A DNA stretch of 20,261 nt from Ascidiaceihabitans sp. (GTDB taxonomy: Bacteria > Pseudomonadota > Alphaproteobacteria > Rhodobacterales > Rhodobacteraceae), in NCBI GenBank assembly GCA_023301665.1, contig JALZUL010000289.1, positions 1-20,261 on the forward strand, read 5' to 3'. Positions 8,199-15,660 of the stretch are shown one piece after another. Each line of letters begins with the position of its first letter. The first letter of the stretch is position 1. Under the pieces are notes generated by a model. It did not search any database, was not told the origin of the DNA, and saw only the letters and a program-made list of their open reading frames with translations. The position numbers and the translations under genes are program-made.

Positions 8199-9338
8199 TT
8201 ATCCGTTGATTTCGGCTTCGAATGCCCAAGCCAGCCAAGGCAGCATTGCTGCGATGTCCGACGTTTCGACAGTACCGCCACACCAGATGCGCAAGCCAGC
8301 AGGTGCATCACGGTATGCGCCAACATCCAATGCAACGTTTTCATCGGCTAGACGTTTTGCGATCGCCTTCGCAAACGTTGCGCCATCGGCGATGCGGTCG
8401 TCAGCAAATTTCAAGCAAACAGATGTATTCGAGCGTATCGTTGGATCAATTGCGAGGAACTCGATCCAATCGTTTGCCGCGACAAATTCAGTGATTGCAG
8501 CTGTGTTTGCATCAGCCCGCTTGATCAAGCCGTTCAAGCCACCAACAGAACGCGCCCATTCAAGAGCAACAAGGTAGTCTTCGACTGCAAGCATTGATGG
8601 GGTGTTAATTGTTTCACCTTTAAAGATACCTTCAATCAACTTGCCGCCTTTGGTTAGGCGGAAGATCTTCGGCATTGGCCATGCAGGTGTGTAGCTTTCC
8701 AAACGCTCAACAGCGCGTGGTGACAAGATCAGCATGCCGTGCGCAGCTTCGCCCCCCAGTACTTTTTGCCAAGAGAATGTTGTGACGTCCAACTTATCCC
8801 AAGGCAGATCCATCGCAAATGCTGCGGAAGTCGCATCACAAAGTGTCAGGCCTTGGCGGTCTGCAGGAATGACATCGCCGTTCGCCATGCGCACGCCAGA
8901 TGTCGTGCCATTCCAGGTGAAGCAAACATCGTTGTCGTAGTTGAGCGCAGACATATCCACGATCTCACCGTAATCGGCGGTGTGAACTGAATGTTCGATT
9001 TTTAGCTGTTTGACCACATCAGTGACCCAACCAGCGCCGAATGATTCCCAAGCAACCATTTGTGCAGGGCGTTCACCAAGCAATGACCACATAGCCATTT
9101 CAAAAGCACCCGTATCGGATGCAGGAACGATGCCAATTTTATAATCAGCAGGAATGCCTAAGATTTCGCGGGTCTCTTCGATTGCAGCGAGCAGTTTAGC
9201 TTTGCCAACTGCGGCACGGTGTGAGCGGCCCAAAGGCGCGTCTGCAAGTGCAGCAAGAGAATGTGAGGGGGGTTTGGCGCATGGGCCAGATGAAAAACGC
9301 GGATTTGCCGGCCGCGTGGTCGGTTGCTGAGTAGCCAT
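8199..9338 (-). CDS. serC: Phosphoserine aminotransferase
   Basis: PLP enzyme that transaminates 3-phosphohydroxypyruvate with glutamate to phosphoserine; it often also serves pyridoxal-phosphate synthesis. I start at the ATG at 9338 (MATQQPTTRPANPRFSSGP) because AAGGA lies 8 bases upstream; the frame extends to 9422 but that part overlaps the RNA leader. The 379-residue product has the N-terminal SSGP (16-19), the phosphate-binding segment VPASDTGAFEMAMW (71-84), TWNGTTSGVR (141-150) and the PLP lysine K192 in FSWQKVLGGE. The sequence resembles the alphaproteobacterial/archaeal-like SerC branch rather than E. coli SerC. serA follows, and serB is divergent, so all three pathway steps sit together. 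Confidence 0.95.
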   Translation of the reverse strand: MATQQPTTRPANPRFSSGPCAKPPSHSLAALADAPLGRSHRAAVGKAKLLAAIEETREILGIPADYKIGIVPASDTGAFEMAMWSLLGERPAQMVAWESFGAGWVTDVVKQLKIEHSVHTADYGEIVDMSALNYDNDVCFTWNGTTSGVRMANGDVIPADRQGLTLCDATSAAFAMDLPWDKLDVTTFSWQKVLGGEAAHGMLILSPRAVERLESYTPAWPMPKIFRLTKGGKLIEGIFKGETINTPSMLAVEDYLVALEWARSVGGLNGLIKRADANTAAITEFVAANDWIEFLAIDPTIRSNTSVCLKFADDRIADGATFAKAIAKRLADENVALDVGAYRDAPAGLRIWCGGTVETSDIAAMLPWLAWAFEAEING

Positions 9339-9362
9339 TGATGGTATCCTTACAGATAATTG

Positions 9363-9420
9363 CCCTTCGTTGGGGAAGGGTGTCCCACCGCGGTCAATAG
9401 TCGGAGGCGGAGGGTGGCAC
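9363..9420 (-). ncRNA. Candidate serC RNA leader (two hairpins)
   Basis: The minus-strand leader of serC can form two hairpins. CCACC (9417-9413) pairs with GGTGG (9389-9385) around a 23-base loop, with a flanking GT/AC pair; next, CCCTTC (9380-9375) pairs with GAAGGG (9368-9363) around six bases. The second hairpin ends 11 bases before the AAGGA ribosome binding site. A conserved 'serC' leader motif has been described upstream of serC-serA in alphaproteobacteria; position and architecture fit, but I could not score it against the Rfam model. Confidence 0.45.
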
Positions 9421-9443
9421 AACAGTGAATGTAGCGTTAGAAC

Positions 9444-9467
9444 GTCGCAACTTCAGCTTTTTGCGAC
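9444..9467. repeat. Inverted repeat in the serC/serB divergent region
   Basis: GTCGCAA (9444-9450) and TTGCGAC (9461-9467) form a perfect 7-bp dyad with a 10-base spacer. It lies between the serC leader and the serB start (9498). It could be an operator shared by both promoters or a hairpin at the 5' end of either transcript. No confident -35/-10 pair was found around it. Confidence 0.4.
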
Positions 9468-9497
9468 ATCTATGATGCGGATCGGAAACCTAGCCCC

Positions 9498-10379
9498 ATG
9501 TTTATTTGCACTCTATTAACCTCGCCTGCCCAGCCGTCCCTGGACCCAGCTCTGGTCGAATCGTTGAGAAATGCTTGGGGTGGTGGTGACGCGGTTTGGT
9601 TGTCGCCTGATGAGGCCGCGGAGTTTTCGTTGACCTCTATTCCTGATAACCAATGGGATGTTTGGGCTGGCGTCCAAGAATTGGGTGTTGATCTAATCAT
9701 CCAATCGTCGTTTGGCCGACGCAAAAAGATGCTATTGGCCGATATGGATAGCACGATGATCCAGCAAGAGTGTATCGATGAACTGGCTGATGAAGCTGGT
9801 GTTGGTGAGCGGGTAAAAGACATTACAGCGCGTGCAATGAATGGTGAATTGGATTTTGACGGAGCTTTGCGCGAACGTGTTGGGTTGCTGAAGGGCTTGA
9901 ATGCAGATGTTATTAAAACAGTCCTTTCGCAACGGATAACGATGATGCCGGGTGGCGAGACATTGCTTGCAACAATGAGGGAAGATGGTGCTTATGCGGC
10001 CCTTGTTTCGGGTGGGTTTACTGCTTTTACTCAACATGTAGCGGAGAAACTTGGGTTTGATGAAAACCGAGCGAACACGCTGATCGTTGATGATGGTGTT
10101 TTGACTGGTGGGGTTGGGGTGCCGATCCTAGGAAAGCAAGCCAAAGTCGATGCGTTGGAGCAAATTACAGCACGCCTAGGATTAACGGATCAAGATGTTT
10201 TGGCTGTTGGTGATGGTGCCAACGACTTGGGAATGCTCCACCGCGCAGGAACAGGTGTCGCGTTGCACGCAAAGCCCACTGTTGCGGCTGAATGTGATGT
10301 GCGGATCAATCACGGTGATTTAACAGCTCTATTGTATTTGCAAGGTTATACGCGCAGTGAGTTTATTTCAAAAGATTGA
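9498..10379 (+). CDS. serB: Phosphoserine phosphatase
   Basis: Last step of serine synthesis: hydrolysis of phosphoserine to serine by a HAD-family phosphatase. In 293 residues, motif I is LADMDSTM with nucleophile D82 and D84, motif II is VSGGF (170-174), K216 (LGKQAK) precedes motif III, and GDGAND (238-243) supplies the Mg ligands. The N-terminal 75 residues are the ACT-like regulatory part of long bacterial SerB proteins. The ATG at 9498 gives MFICTLLTSP, the start I expect for Rhodobacteraceae SerB; the ribosome binding site is poor (CGGAAACC). It is divergent from serC and ends before a terminator-like repeat. Confidence 0.96.
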   Translation: MFICTLLTSPAQPSLDPALVESLRNAWGGGDAVWLSPDEAAEFSLTSIPDNQWDVWAGVQELGVDLIIQSSFGRRKKMLLADMDSTMIQQECIDELADEAGVGERVKDITARAMNGELDFDGALRERVGLLKGLNADVIKTVLSQRITMMPGGETLLATMREDGAYAALVSGGFTAFTQHVAEKLGFDENRANTLIVDDGVLTGGVGVPILGKQAKVDALEQITARLGLTDQDVLAVGDGANDLGMLHRAGTGVALHAKPTVAAECDVRINHGDLTALLYLQGYTRSEFISKD

Positions 10380-10387
10380 GTTTTGAA

Positions 10388-10418
10388 TGGGGCTTTGCCC
10401 CAAACCCCAAAGTTTTTT
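10388..10418 (+). terminator. Terminator-like intergenic repeat after serB
   Basis: TGGGGC (10388-10393) pairs with GCCCCA (10397-10402) around TTT. It is followed by AACCCCAAAG and a run of six T residues (10413-10418), then GGCAAGATGAA. The T-run is 10 bases beyond the stem, so termination may be imperfect. From memory, this 'GGGGCT..GCCCC - CCCC - T-run - GGCAAGATGAA' pattern recurs downstream of genes in Rhodobacterales chromosomes. It separates the convergent serB and asparaginase genes. Confidence 0.6.
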
Positions 10419-10444
10419 GGCAAGATGAATGCGGAGACTACGAT

Positions 10445-11425
10445 TTAGAGCAGTGGCGGTGCTGCTCTCATTGTTCCAGTTTGGGTGCCACGCCAATTTC
10501 GGATCGGTGTGTTTAAATATTTTTTCGTTTCAAGGTGTTCTGCGTCGAGTACACCTAGCTTGACTAAGATAGCGGCAATCGCGCATTCCGCAGCGCGCGT
10601 TGCGCCATCAGCGATTTTCAAAGCGACCCCCATTTTCTTTTCTGGAATTATGGCGATGAAAAAGGCCTCTGCGCCAGTCTTAACTGCCACTTTACCACCC
10701 ATTGCCCGCATTAGGTTCGTACACGCTCGTCCTTCTCCGGCGACCAATTCGGGGTGAAGCATCATGGCAGTTCTTAGGCGTTCTTCGGCGCTGCCTTCGG
10801 GTGCTGCTGCGAATCGGGCCATAGCACGCGCCATTCCGTGCAACGTGGTTGCATGATTGGGGGCACTGCAGCCGTCGATGCCGTAACCAGGGCTTGTCAT
10901 GCCTGTCATTTCTTCGTGCGCTTCTAGGCAGGCTTTTTGAACAGGATGATCTGGTGCAACGTAATCCGGCCCAGCTTTGAGATGTTTGTTTAGAGTTAAA
11001 AAACCAGTGTGTTTGCCTGAGCAATTGTTGTGAATTTGGCAAGGCGACTTGTCCGCGCGAATAAGCGCTTTGCGGGCATCCATGTCGTTTGGCGTTTGTG
11101 ACCCACACCGAAAATCATCGTCGGATAACCCTAGCTCTAAAAGCCATTTCGCTACTGGTGTTGTGTGAATCGTGGCCCCTTGGTGGGACGCGCAACTTAA
11201 TGCGAGATGTTCGCTTTTAAGATGGAAAGTATCTGCTGCGCCTGAACGAATTAATGGCAGAGCTTGAATCATTTTTGATGAGGACCGCGGAAGGACCACA
11301 GCATCGGGATCACCCCATGCGCTCACGATCTGGCCGCTGTCATCGCATACAACAGCTTGCCCATGGTGGACGCTTTCTAAGAATGGACCGCGCCAGATTT
11401 CGGTCATTGGGACTGGGTTTGTCAC
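10445..11425 (-). CDS. L-asparaginase, Rhizobium etli type (AsnII family)
   Basis: Hydrolyses L-asparagine to aspartate and ammonia; this family is unrelated to the E. coli AnsA/AnsB enzymes. I choose the GTG at 11425 because GAGG stands six bases upstream; alternatives are a TTG at 11458 and an ATG at 11407 without a ribosome binding site. With this start the residues recalled from the R. etli ReAV structure fall at the same numbers: S48 and K51 (in RSSSK), S80 (SCASHQG), and C135 and K138 of the zinc site (NNCSGKHTG). The third zinc ligand, a Cys, is C186 (IDGCSAPN). A KTGAE motif (249-253) recalls serine beta-lactamases. The protein has 326 residues and no signal peptide, so it is cytoplasmic. 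It is convergent with serB. Confidence 0.88.
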   Translation of the reverse strand: MTNPVPMTEIWRGPFLESVHHGQAVVCDDSGQIVSAWGDPDAVVLPRSSSKMIQALPLIRSGAADTFHLKSEHLALSCASHQGATIHTTPVAKWLLELGLSDDDFRCGSQTPNDMDARKALIRADKSPCQIHNNCSGKHTGFLTLNKHLKAGPDYVAPDHPVQKACLEAHEEMTGMTSPGYGIDGCSAPNHATTLHGMARAMARFAAAPEGSAEERLRTAMMLHPELVAGEGRACTNLMRAMGGKVAVKTGAEAFFIAIIPEKKMGVALKIADGATRAAECAIAAILVKLGVLDAEHLETKKYLNTPIRNWRGTQTGTMRAAPPLL

Positions 11426-11601
11426 TTTTTGCCTCACAACTGCGCGAAAAACTGCCAATTAGGCTTTCGTAACTCGCTTGTTTTGCGCTAATATGCTTCT
11501 TGTCGAGTAGATTACAGGCGCTGGCAAGAGTGTGGTCGCAAAAAGAGCCACGTGAGGCGATCTGACATATTGAGGTTAAGGACAGTCTGGAGGCTGGACA
11601 G

Positions 11602-12132
11602 ATGGGAATAAAGACAACTTTTACCGCAATGCTTTTTGGAGCATCGCTGGTGGCATCGGGCGCTTTTGCGCAAGATGAAAGTACAAACCGGGTTGCACAA
11701 AAAACTAAGTGGAGCGTCTTTGTCGAAGACAACCCCACAGAGTGTTGGAGTGTTTCCGCGCCGGAGGAAACGGTCAATTCACGTGATGGACGTGTAGTTG
11801 CGGCTACACGTAGTCAAATTTTGCTGATGGTGTTTTATCGCCCGAGCGAAGGTGCAAAGGGACAAGTTGCCTTTACTGGCGGTTATCCATTTGCAAGCGG
11901 TAGCACGGTTAACGTGAATATCAGTGGCAATGAATTCGAGATGTTCACCGAAGGTGAGTGGGCATGGCCAGCAAGTGCGTCCGATGACGCAAAGATGGTC
12001 ACTGCGATGAAGCGCGGAGCGACAGCTGTCGTTTCTGGTGTTTCAGGTCGTGGAACCGCGACTAAAGATACATTCTCGCTGCAAGGATTTACAGCAGCTG
12101 TCGAAGATGCGGAAAAGCGCTGCGGTAGCTAA
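11602..12132 (+). CDS. Exported IalB-like protein (invasion-associated locus B family)
   Basis: Predicted periplasmic protein of 176 residues. Residues 1-23 form a Sec signal peptide with a likely cut after AFA, just before QDE. The mature part (SVFVEDNPTECWSVSAP, then the ILLMVFYRP and GEWAWPA segments) resembles the IalB domain first named in Bartonella and common in free-living alphaproteobacteria. Two cysteines, C48 near the start and C174 near the end, are likely to form a disulfide. GGAGG lies eight bases before the ATG. It is divergent from the asparaginase gene and is followed by its own strong terminator, so it is probably monocistronic. The molecular role of free-living members is unknown; 'invasion' should not be taken literally. 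Confidence 0.8.
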   Translation: MGIKTTFTAMLFGASLVASGAFAQDESTNRVAQKTKWSVFVEDNPTECWSVSAPEETVNSRDGRVVAATRSQILLMVFYRPSEGAKGQVAFTGGYPFASGSTVNVNISGNEFEMFTEGEWAWPASASDDAKMVTAMKRGATAVVSGVSGRGTATKDTFSLQGFTAAVEDAEKRCGS

Positions 12133-12149
12133 ATTGGTCTCAGAATTTA

Positions 12150-12185
12150 AAAACGCGGCTTCCCAAGCGAGAAGTCGCGTTTTTT
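12150..12185 (+). terminator. Rho-independent terminator after the IalB-like gene
   Basis: ACGCGGCTTC (12153-12162) pairs with GAAGTCGCGT (12171-12180) over 10 bp with one G-U and an 8-base loop. It is flanked by AAA on the left and a run of six T residues (12180-12185) on the right. The stem starts about 20 bases after the stop codon. Confidence 0.92.
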
Positions 12186-12214
12186 ATGTGATGTCGTTGG
12201 TGAGTGCCGAATCC

Positions 12215-12242
12215 TTTTGATCCTGCGCTGCATTCCTATATA
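12215..12242 (+). promoter_or_regulatory. Possible promoter of rlmN
   Basis: TTTTGA (12215-12220) and TATATA (12237-12242) are 16 bases apart, just after the terminator of the preceding gene and about 32 bases before the chosen rlmN ATG. The -10 box is good and the -35 box is weak. Confidence 0.35.
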
Positions 12243-12274
12243 GAGCGGCATCTAGCCTTGATTGGATGAAAATT

Positions 12275-13459
12275 ATGTCTGCTCCCAGCGCGCCGATTAC
12301 CCAAGATCTTGTAACGATCCCTCGTAAGCTACCTGATGGTCCAATTAATTTAGTTGGCCTGACGCGTGATGGAATGCGAAATGTGCTGATAGAGCACGGC
12401 ACGCCGGAGAAACAGGCTAAGATGCGTGTTGGCCAAATTTGGCAATGGATTTATCAATGGGGCGTGCGTGATTTTGACGCCATGACAAATCTCTCCAAAA
12501 CATTCCGCGCCGAGCTGGCTGAAAAATTCGTCATCCAAGTGCCCGAAATTGTGAATAAGCAAGTCAGTGTCGATGGCACTCGCAAGTATCTGGTCCGTAT
12601 CGCAGGTGGCCACGAAGTCGAGGTTGTATATATTCCTGAAACTGACCGTGGCACGTTGTGCGTGTCTAGCCAGGTTGGTTGTACCCTCACTTGTTCATTC
12701 TGTCATACTGGGACGCAAAAATTGGTCCGCAATCTAACAGCTGGTGAGATTATCGGTCAGGTTATGCTTGCGCGTGACGATCTTGATGAGTGGCCAGAGC
12801 ATGGCACGCGAACTTATGAGGCGCGTAAAGTATCGAACATCGTTTTAATGGGCATGGGCGAGCCGCTCTATAATTTTGAGAACGTGCGCGATGCTATGAA
12901 CATTGCCATGGACCCCGAAGGCATTCAACTATCGCGCCGTCGGATTACGCTGTCCACATCAGGCGTGGTTCCTGAAATTGCACGAACGGCTGAAGAGATC
13001 GGTTGCCTATTAGCTGTATCTTTCCACGCTACAACAGATGAAGTCCGCGATAACTTGGTTCCGATCAACAAGCGTTGGAACATTGAAAAACTGCTTGAAG
13101 CGTTGCGCGCATATCCACGAGTTTCAAATTCGGAACGCATTACATTCGAGTATGTGATGCTTGATGGGATAAATGATAGCATCGAAGATGCACATCGTTT
13201 GGTGAAATTGATCGAGGGCATCCCTGCAAAGATCAATCTCATCCCGTTTAATGAATGGCCCGGTGCCCCCTACAAACGATCGTCGAATAATCGGATCCAT
13301 CGATTTGCAGATATTATTCACGATGCAGGCTATGCGAGCCCTATCAGAACCCCTCGTGGTGAAGATATCTTTGCGGCTTGCGGTCAACTCAAATCTGAAA
13401 CACAGCGTGAACGCAAATCACGCAAACAGATTGCGCAAGAAGCAGGCTTAGGCACATAG
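12275..13459 (+). CDS. rlmN: Dual-specificity RNA methyltransferase RlmN
   Basis: Radical-SAM enzyme that methylates C2 of adenosine 2503 in 23S rRNA and of A37 in some tRNAs. The 394-residue protein has the CxxxCxxC cluster motif with C136, C140 and C143 (GCTLTCSFC) and the second catalytic cysteine C369 (FAACGQL), equivalent to E. coli C355. GMGEPLYN (193-200), RRRITLSTSG (221-230) and NLIPFNEWPG (321-330) are family signatures. An in-frame ATG lies three codons upstream (12266), but it has no ribosome binding site, whereas GGA lies eight bases before the ATG at 12275, giving MSAPSAPITQDL. It stands alone between the IalB-like gene and a small unknown gene. Confidence 0.96.
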   Translation: MSAPSAPITQDLVTIPRKLPDGPINLVGLTRDGMRNVLIEHGTPEKQAKMRVGQIWQWIYQWGVRDFDAMTNLSKTFRAELAEKFVIQVPEIVNKQVSVDGTRKYLVRIAGGHEVEVVYIPETDRGTLCVSSQVGCTLTCSFCHTGTQKLVRNLTAGEIIGQVMLARDDLDEWPEHGTRTYEARKVSNIVLMGMGEPLYNFENVRDAMNIAMDPEGIQLSRRRITLSTSGVVPEIARTAEEIGCLLAVSFHATTDEVRDNLVPINKRWNIEKLLEALRAYPRVSNSERITFEYVMLDGINDSIEDAHRLVKLIEGIPAKINLIPFNEWPGAPYKRSSNNRIHRFADIIHDAGYASPIRTPRGEDIFAACGQLKSETQRERKSRKQIAQEAGLGT

Positions 13460-13547
13460 GAAAACGGAAACAATGTGGCGGGCTACGTCTAACTGTTTCG
13501 ATTTGCCTTGGAATGAACTTTGTTTAGATCAATTAATGCCATTTGTG

Positions 13548-13600
13548 GAAACGATAGTCGCTCCTGAAAGTTAACAGGAGGTAGCTATGTCTATCGTTTC
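13548..13600 (+). promoter_or_regulatory. Nested inverted repeat enclosing the start site of the 70-residue ORF
   Basis: An outer perfect 10-bp dyad, GAAACGATAG (13548-13557) and CTATCGTTTC (13591-13600), encloses an inner 6-bp dyad, CTCCTG (13561-13566) and CAGGAG (13575-13580), with an 8-base loop. The inner right arm is most of the Shine-Dalgarno AGGAGGT (13576-13582). The ATG (13587-13589) lies in the 10-base strand between the two stems, and the outer right arm covers codons 2 to 5. As RNA this would hide both ribosome binding site and start. This is a reading of the sequence; no family match is claimed. Confidence 0.6.
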
Positions 13601-13799
13601 AAACCAAGACAAATTTATCACCGCTCAGATCGTAGCGCTGGTGACCAATGAGCGTGAAAAAGCGCTGTCCAAACGTGAATGGAAACATCGTCTCGCTGGT
13701 TACGGTTACAGCGTTCGTGAGACCGATGCTGGCGATGTGCTTCAAACACTACCGCACAACATCGAAATTTGTACGCTTCCAGCTGAATTGTCCGCTTAA
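13587..13799 (+). CDS. Small conserved protein of unknown function (70 aa)
   Basis: Hydrophilic 70-residue protein starting MSIVSNQDKFITAQIVALVT. It has no signal peptide, membrane segment or recognised domain. A charged middle (NEREKALSKREWKHRLAGYGY, residues 31-51) is followed by DAGDVLQTLPHNIEICTLPAEL, which contains a single Cys (C63). The ribosome binding site AGGAGGT is four bases before the ATG and is the strongest in the window, which argues for a real gene. I believe similar short proteins occur in other Rhodobacteraceae, but this was not checked. The gene follows rlmN by 127 bases with no clear terminator, and its start lies in a nested RNA hairpin. DNA or RNA binding is possible from its basic middle part but unproven. 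Confidence 0.75.
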   Translation: MSIVSNQDKFITAQIVALVTNEREKALSKREWKHRLAGYGYSVRETDAGDVLQTLPHNIEICTLPAELSA

Positions 13800-13839
13800 G
13801 ATTAGTACCGGGCGTCAGTTGAAAGCTTGGAGGGCGGTT

Positions 13840-14682
13840 TTAACGTCCGGGAATTGCGTCGCGTCGCGCGTTTGGTTCCCAGTTTTCAATCAGCTCCATC
13901 GCCTCGTCCGCAGTATCGACAAATCGGAATAGATCCAGATCTTCCTCTGAAATGGTGCCAGCATCTGCTAGTACATCCCAATTGATAATACCCTCCCAGA
14001 ATTTTTTGCCAAAGAGCAAGAAGGGCACGCGCTGCATCCGACCTGTTTGAATGAGTGTGAGGGCTTCAAACATTTCATCGAGCGTCCCGAAGCCGCCGGG
14101 AAATACACAGATCGCACGTGCGCGCATCAAAAAGTGCATTTTGCGTATCGCGAAATAGTGGAAGTTAAAGCACAGGTCAGGTGTTACATATTCGTTTGGC
14201 GCTTGTTCAAAGGGCAAAACGATATTGAGACCAATCGATGCGCCATCGGCATCGACTGCACCGCGATTGCCCGCTTCCATTACGCCTGGGCCACCGCCAG
14301 TTACGATGACGTTCTCGGTGCTTCCGCTCTCTTTAGATTTCAGCGTCATCAAACGTGAAAACTCACGCGCTTCTTCATAAAAGGATGAAAGATCCGCGAG
14401 CGTCTTCGTTCTAGCGGTTTCTTTCTTAGCTGGTTCCGGAATGCGAGCGCCACCAAACAGAACGATTGTGCTTTTGATACCGTGCGCGTCCAACATCATT
14501 TCCGGCTTAAGCAACTCCAATTGCAAACGCACTGGACGCAATTCGTCACGACACATGAATTCATCATCAGCAAACGCTAGTTTATATGCTGGTGCGCGTG
14601 TCTGTGGGGTATCTGGAACACCTTCGGCAGCTGTACGGTCAGTGTATGCGTCACGAAATGGTTTGGCGTTGTCTTGGCTCAT
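13840..14682 (-). CDS. LOG-family protein (TIGR00730-type Rossmann fold)
   Basis: Member of the LOG (LONELY GUY) family, whose characterised members hydrolyse nucleoside 5'-monophosphates such as AMP or cytokinin ribotides to base plus ribose 5-phosphate. Signatures are the FGGAR strand (76-80), GGGPGVMEAGNRG (129-141) and PGGFGTLDE (195-203), whose Glu is the expected catalytic residue. At 280 residues it has a 65-residue N-terminal extension compared with short LOG proteins, as in the larger bacterial subfamily. AGGA stands about eight bases before the ATG. It is cytoplasmic and divergent from dapD across 126 bases. Its true substrate cannot be told; older 'lysine decarboxylase' labels for this family are a known misannotation. 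Confidence 0.88.
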   Translation of the reverse strand: MSQDNAKPFRDAYTDRTAAEGVPDTPQTRAPAYKLAFADDEFMCRDELRPVRLQLELLKPEMMLDAHGIKSTIVLFGGARIPEPAKKETARTKTLADLSSFYEEAREFSRLMTLKSKESGSTENVIVTGGGPGVMEAGNRGAVDADGASIGLNIVLPFEQAPNEYVTPDLCFNFHYFAIRKMHFLMRARAICVFPGGFGTLDEMFEALTLIQTGRMQRVPFLLFGKKFWEGIINWDVLADAGTISEEDLDLFRFVDTADEAMELIENWEPNARRDAIPGR

Positions 14683-14808
14683 TTTTAAGTCCTATTTTTT
14701 CACGATCGACAATAGAGGTAACGTGCCGCAGGTCACTTGCCCAGATATGATTGCACTGAACCTCTTATTGCTGTCTAAGCAGCCCAACATTTTTTTAGGA
14801 GTCCTGAC

Positions 14809-15636
14809 ATGTCAAATGCACAGCTTGAAACCGCGATCGAATCCGCTTGGGATGCGCGCGATACAATCTCATCGAGCACAATGGGTGAGCAACGCGACGC
14901 AATCGAAGATACACTGGCTGCTTTGGACAGCGGTAAATTGCGGGTGGCTGAACGCCTCGAAAATGGTGATTGGCATGTTAATCAGTGGGCCAAAAAAGCG
15001 GTTCTTTTGGGCTTTCGTATTAAAGATATGGAGCTGCAAGACGGTGGCCCACAAGGGAGCGGCTGGTGGGACAAGGTCGATTCCAAATTCAAAGGCTGGG
15101 GTGATGCAGAATGGAAAACCGCAGGTTTCCGTGCTGTGCCTAACTGTGTGGTCCGTAAATCTGCGTTCATCGCGCCTGGCGTTGTGTTGATGCCTTCGTT
15201 TGTAAATTTGGGCGCGTATGTTGATGAAGGTACCATGGTTGATACATGGGCGACCGTTGGTTCGTGTGCGCAAATTGGCAAAAATGTTCACCTCTCAGGC
15301 GGTGTCGGTATTGGCGGCGTTCTTGAACCCATGCAAGCGGGCCCAACAATCATCGAAGATAACTGCTTTATCGGTGCGCGTTCTGAAGTCGTTGAGGGCT
15401 GCATTGTTCGCGAAGGTTCCGTTTTGGGGATGGGCGTGTTTATTGGACAATCCACCAAGATCCTAGATCGTGAAACCGGCGATGTATCTTATGGTGAAGT
15501 ACCTGCGGGTTCAGTTGTTGTCGCGGGGTCTATGCCGTCCAAGAATGGTGTGCACCTTTATTGCGCCGTTATCGTTAAAAAGGTCGATGCAAAGACGCGT
15601 TCTAAAACTTCAATTAACGAACTACTGCGCGACTAA
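14809..15636 (+). CDS. dapD: 2,3,4,5-tetrahydropyridine-2,6-dicarboxylate N-succinyltransferase
   Basis: Transfers succinyl from succinyl-CoA to tetrahydrodipicolinate in the succinylase branch of diaminopimelate/lysine synthesis. The 275-residue protein has the helical N-terminal domain (AIESAWDARD), then a left-handed beta-helix of hexapeptide repeats (about 110-235). It includes FRAVPNCVVRKSAFI, the VNLGAYVDEGTMVDTWATVGS segment, GGVGIGGVLEP and GARSEVVEG. AGGAG stands seven bases before the ATG. It is followed by a good terminator and then a small gene; dapE, a later enzyme of the same branch, lies 4.4 kb further on in the same direction. Confidence 0.97.
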   Translation: MSNAQLETAIESAWDARDTISSSTMGEQRDAIEDTLAALDSGKLRVAERLENGDWHVNQWAKKAVLLGFRIKDMELQDGGPQGSGWWDKVDSKFKGWGDAEWKTAGFRAVPNCVVRKSAFIAPGVVLMPSFVNLGAYVDEGTMVDTWATVGSCAQIGKNVHLSGGVGIGGVLEPMQAGPTIIEDNCFIGARSEVVEGCIVREGSVLGMGVFIGQSTKILDRETGDVSYGEVPAGSVVVAGSMPSKNGVHLYCAVIVKKVDAKTRSKTSINELLRD

Positions 15637-15660
15637 AATCTAGGTCACGATTAAGCTAAG

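Noticed and set aside
8110..8283. 58-codon N-terminal extension of SerA
   Set aside because: It would overlap the end of serC, has no ribosome binding site, and the family start MAPKVLISDKL at 8109 has AAGGA upstream.
9339..9422. 28-codon N-terminal extension of SerC
   Set aside because: It covers the hairpin leader and lacks family similarity; 9338 has a proper ribosome binding site.
13808..13850. Imperfect inverted repeat CCGGGCGT/ACGTCCGG between the small gene and the LOG gene end
   Set aside because: The stem has a weak pair, the loop is 27 bases and no T-run follows, so it is not a convincing terminator.
14751..14779. TTGCAC and TCTAAG with a 17-base spacer as a dapD promoter
   Set aside because: Only three and four of six bases match the consensus; too weak to report as a feature.
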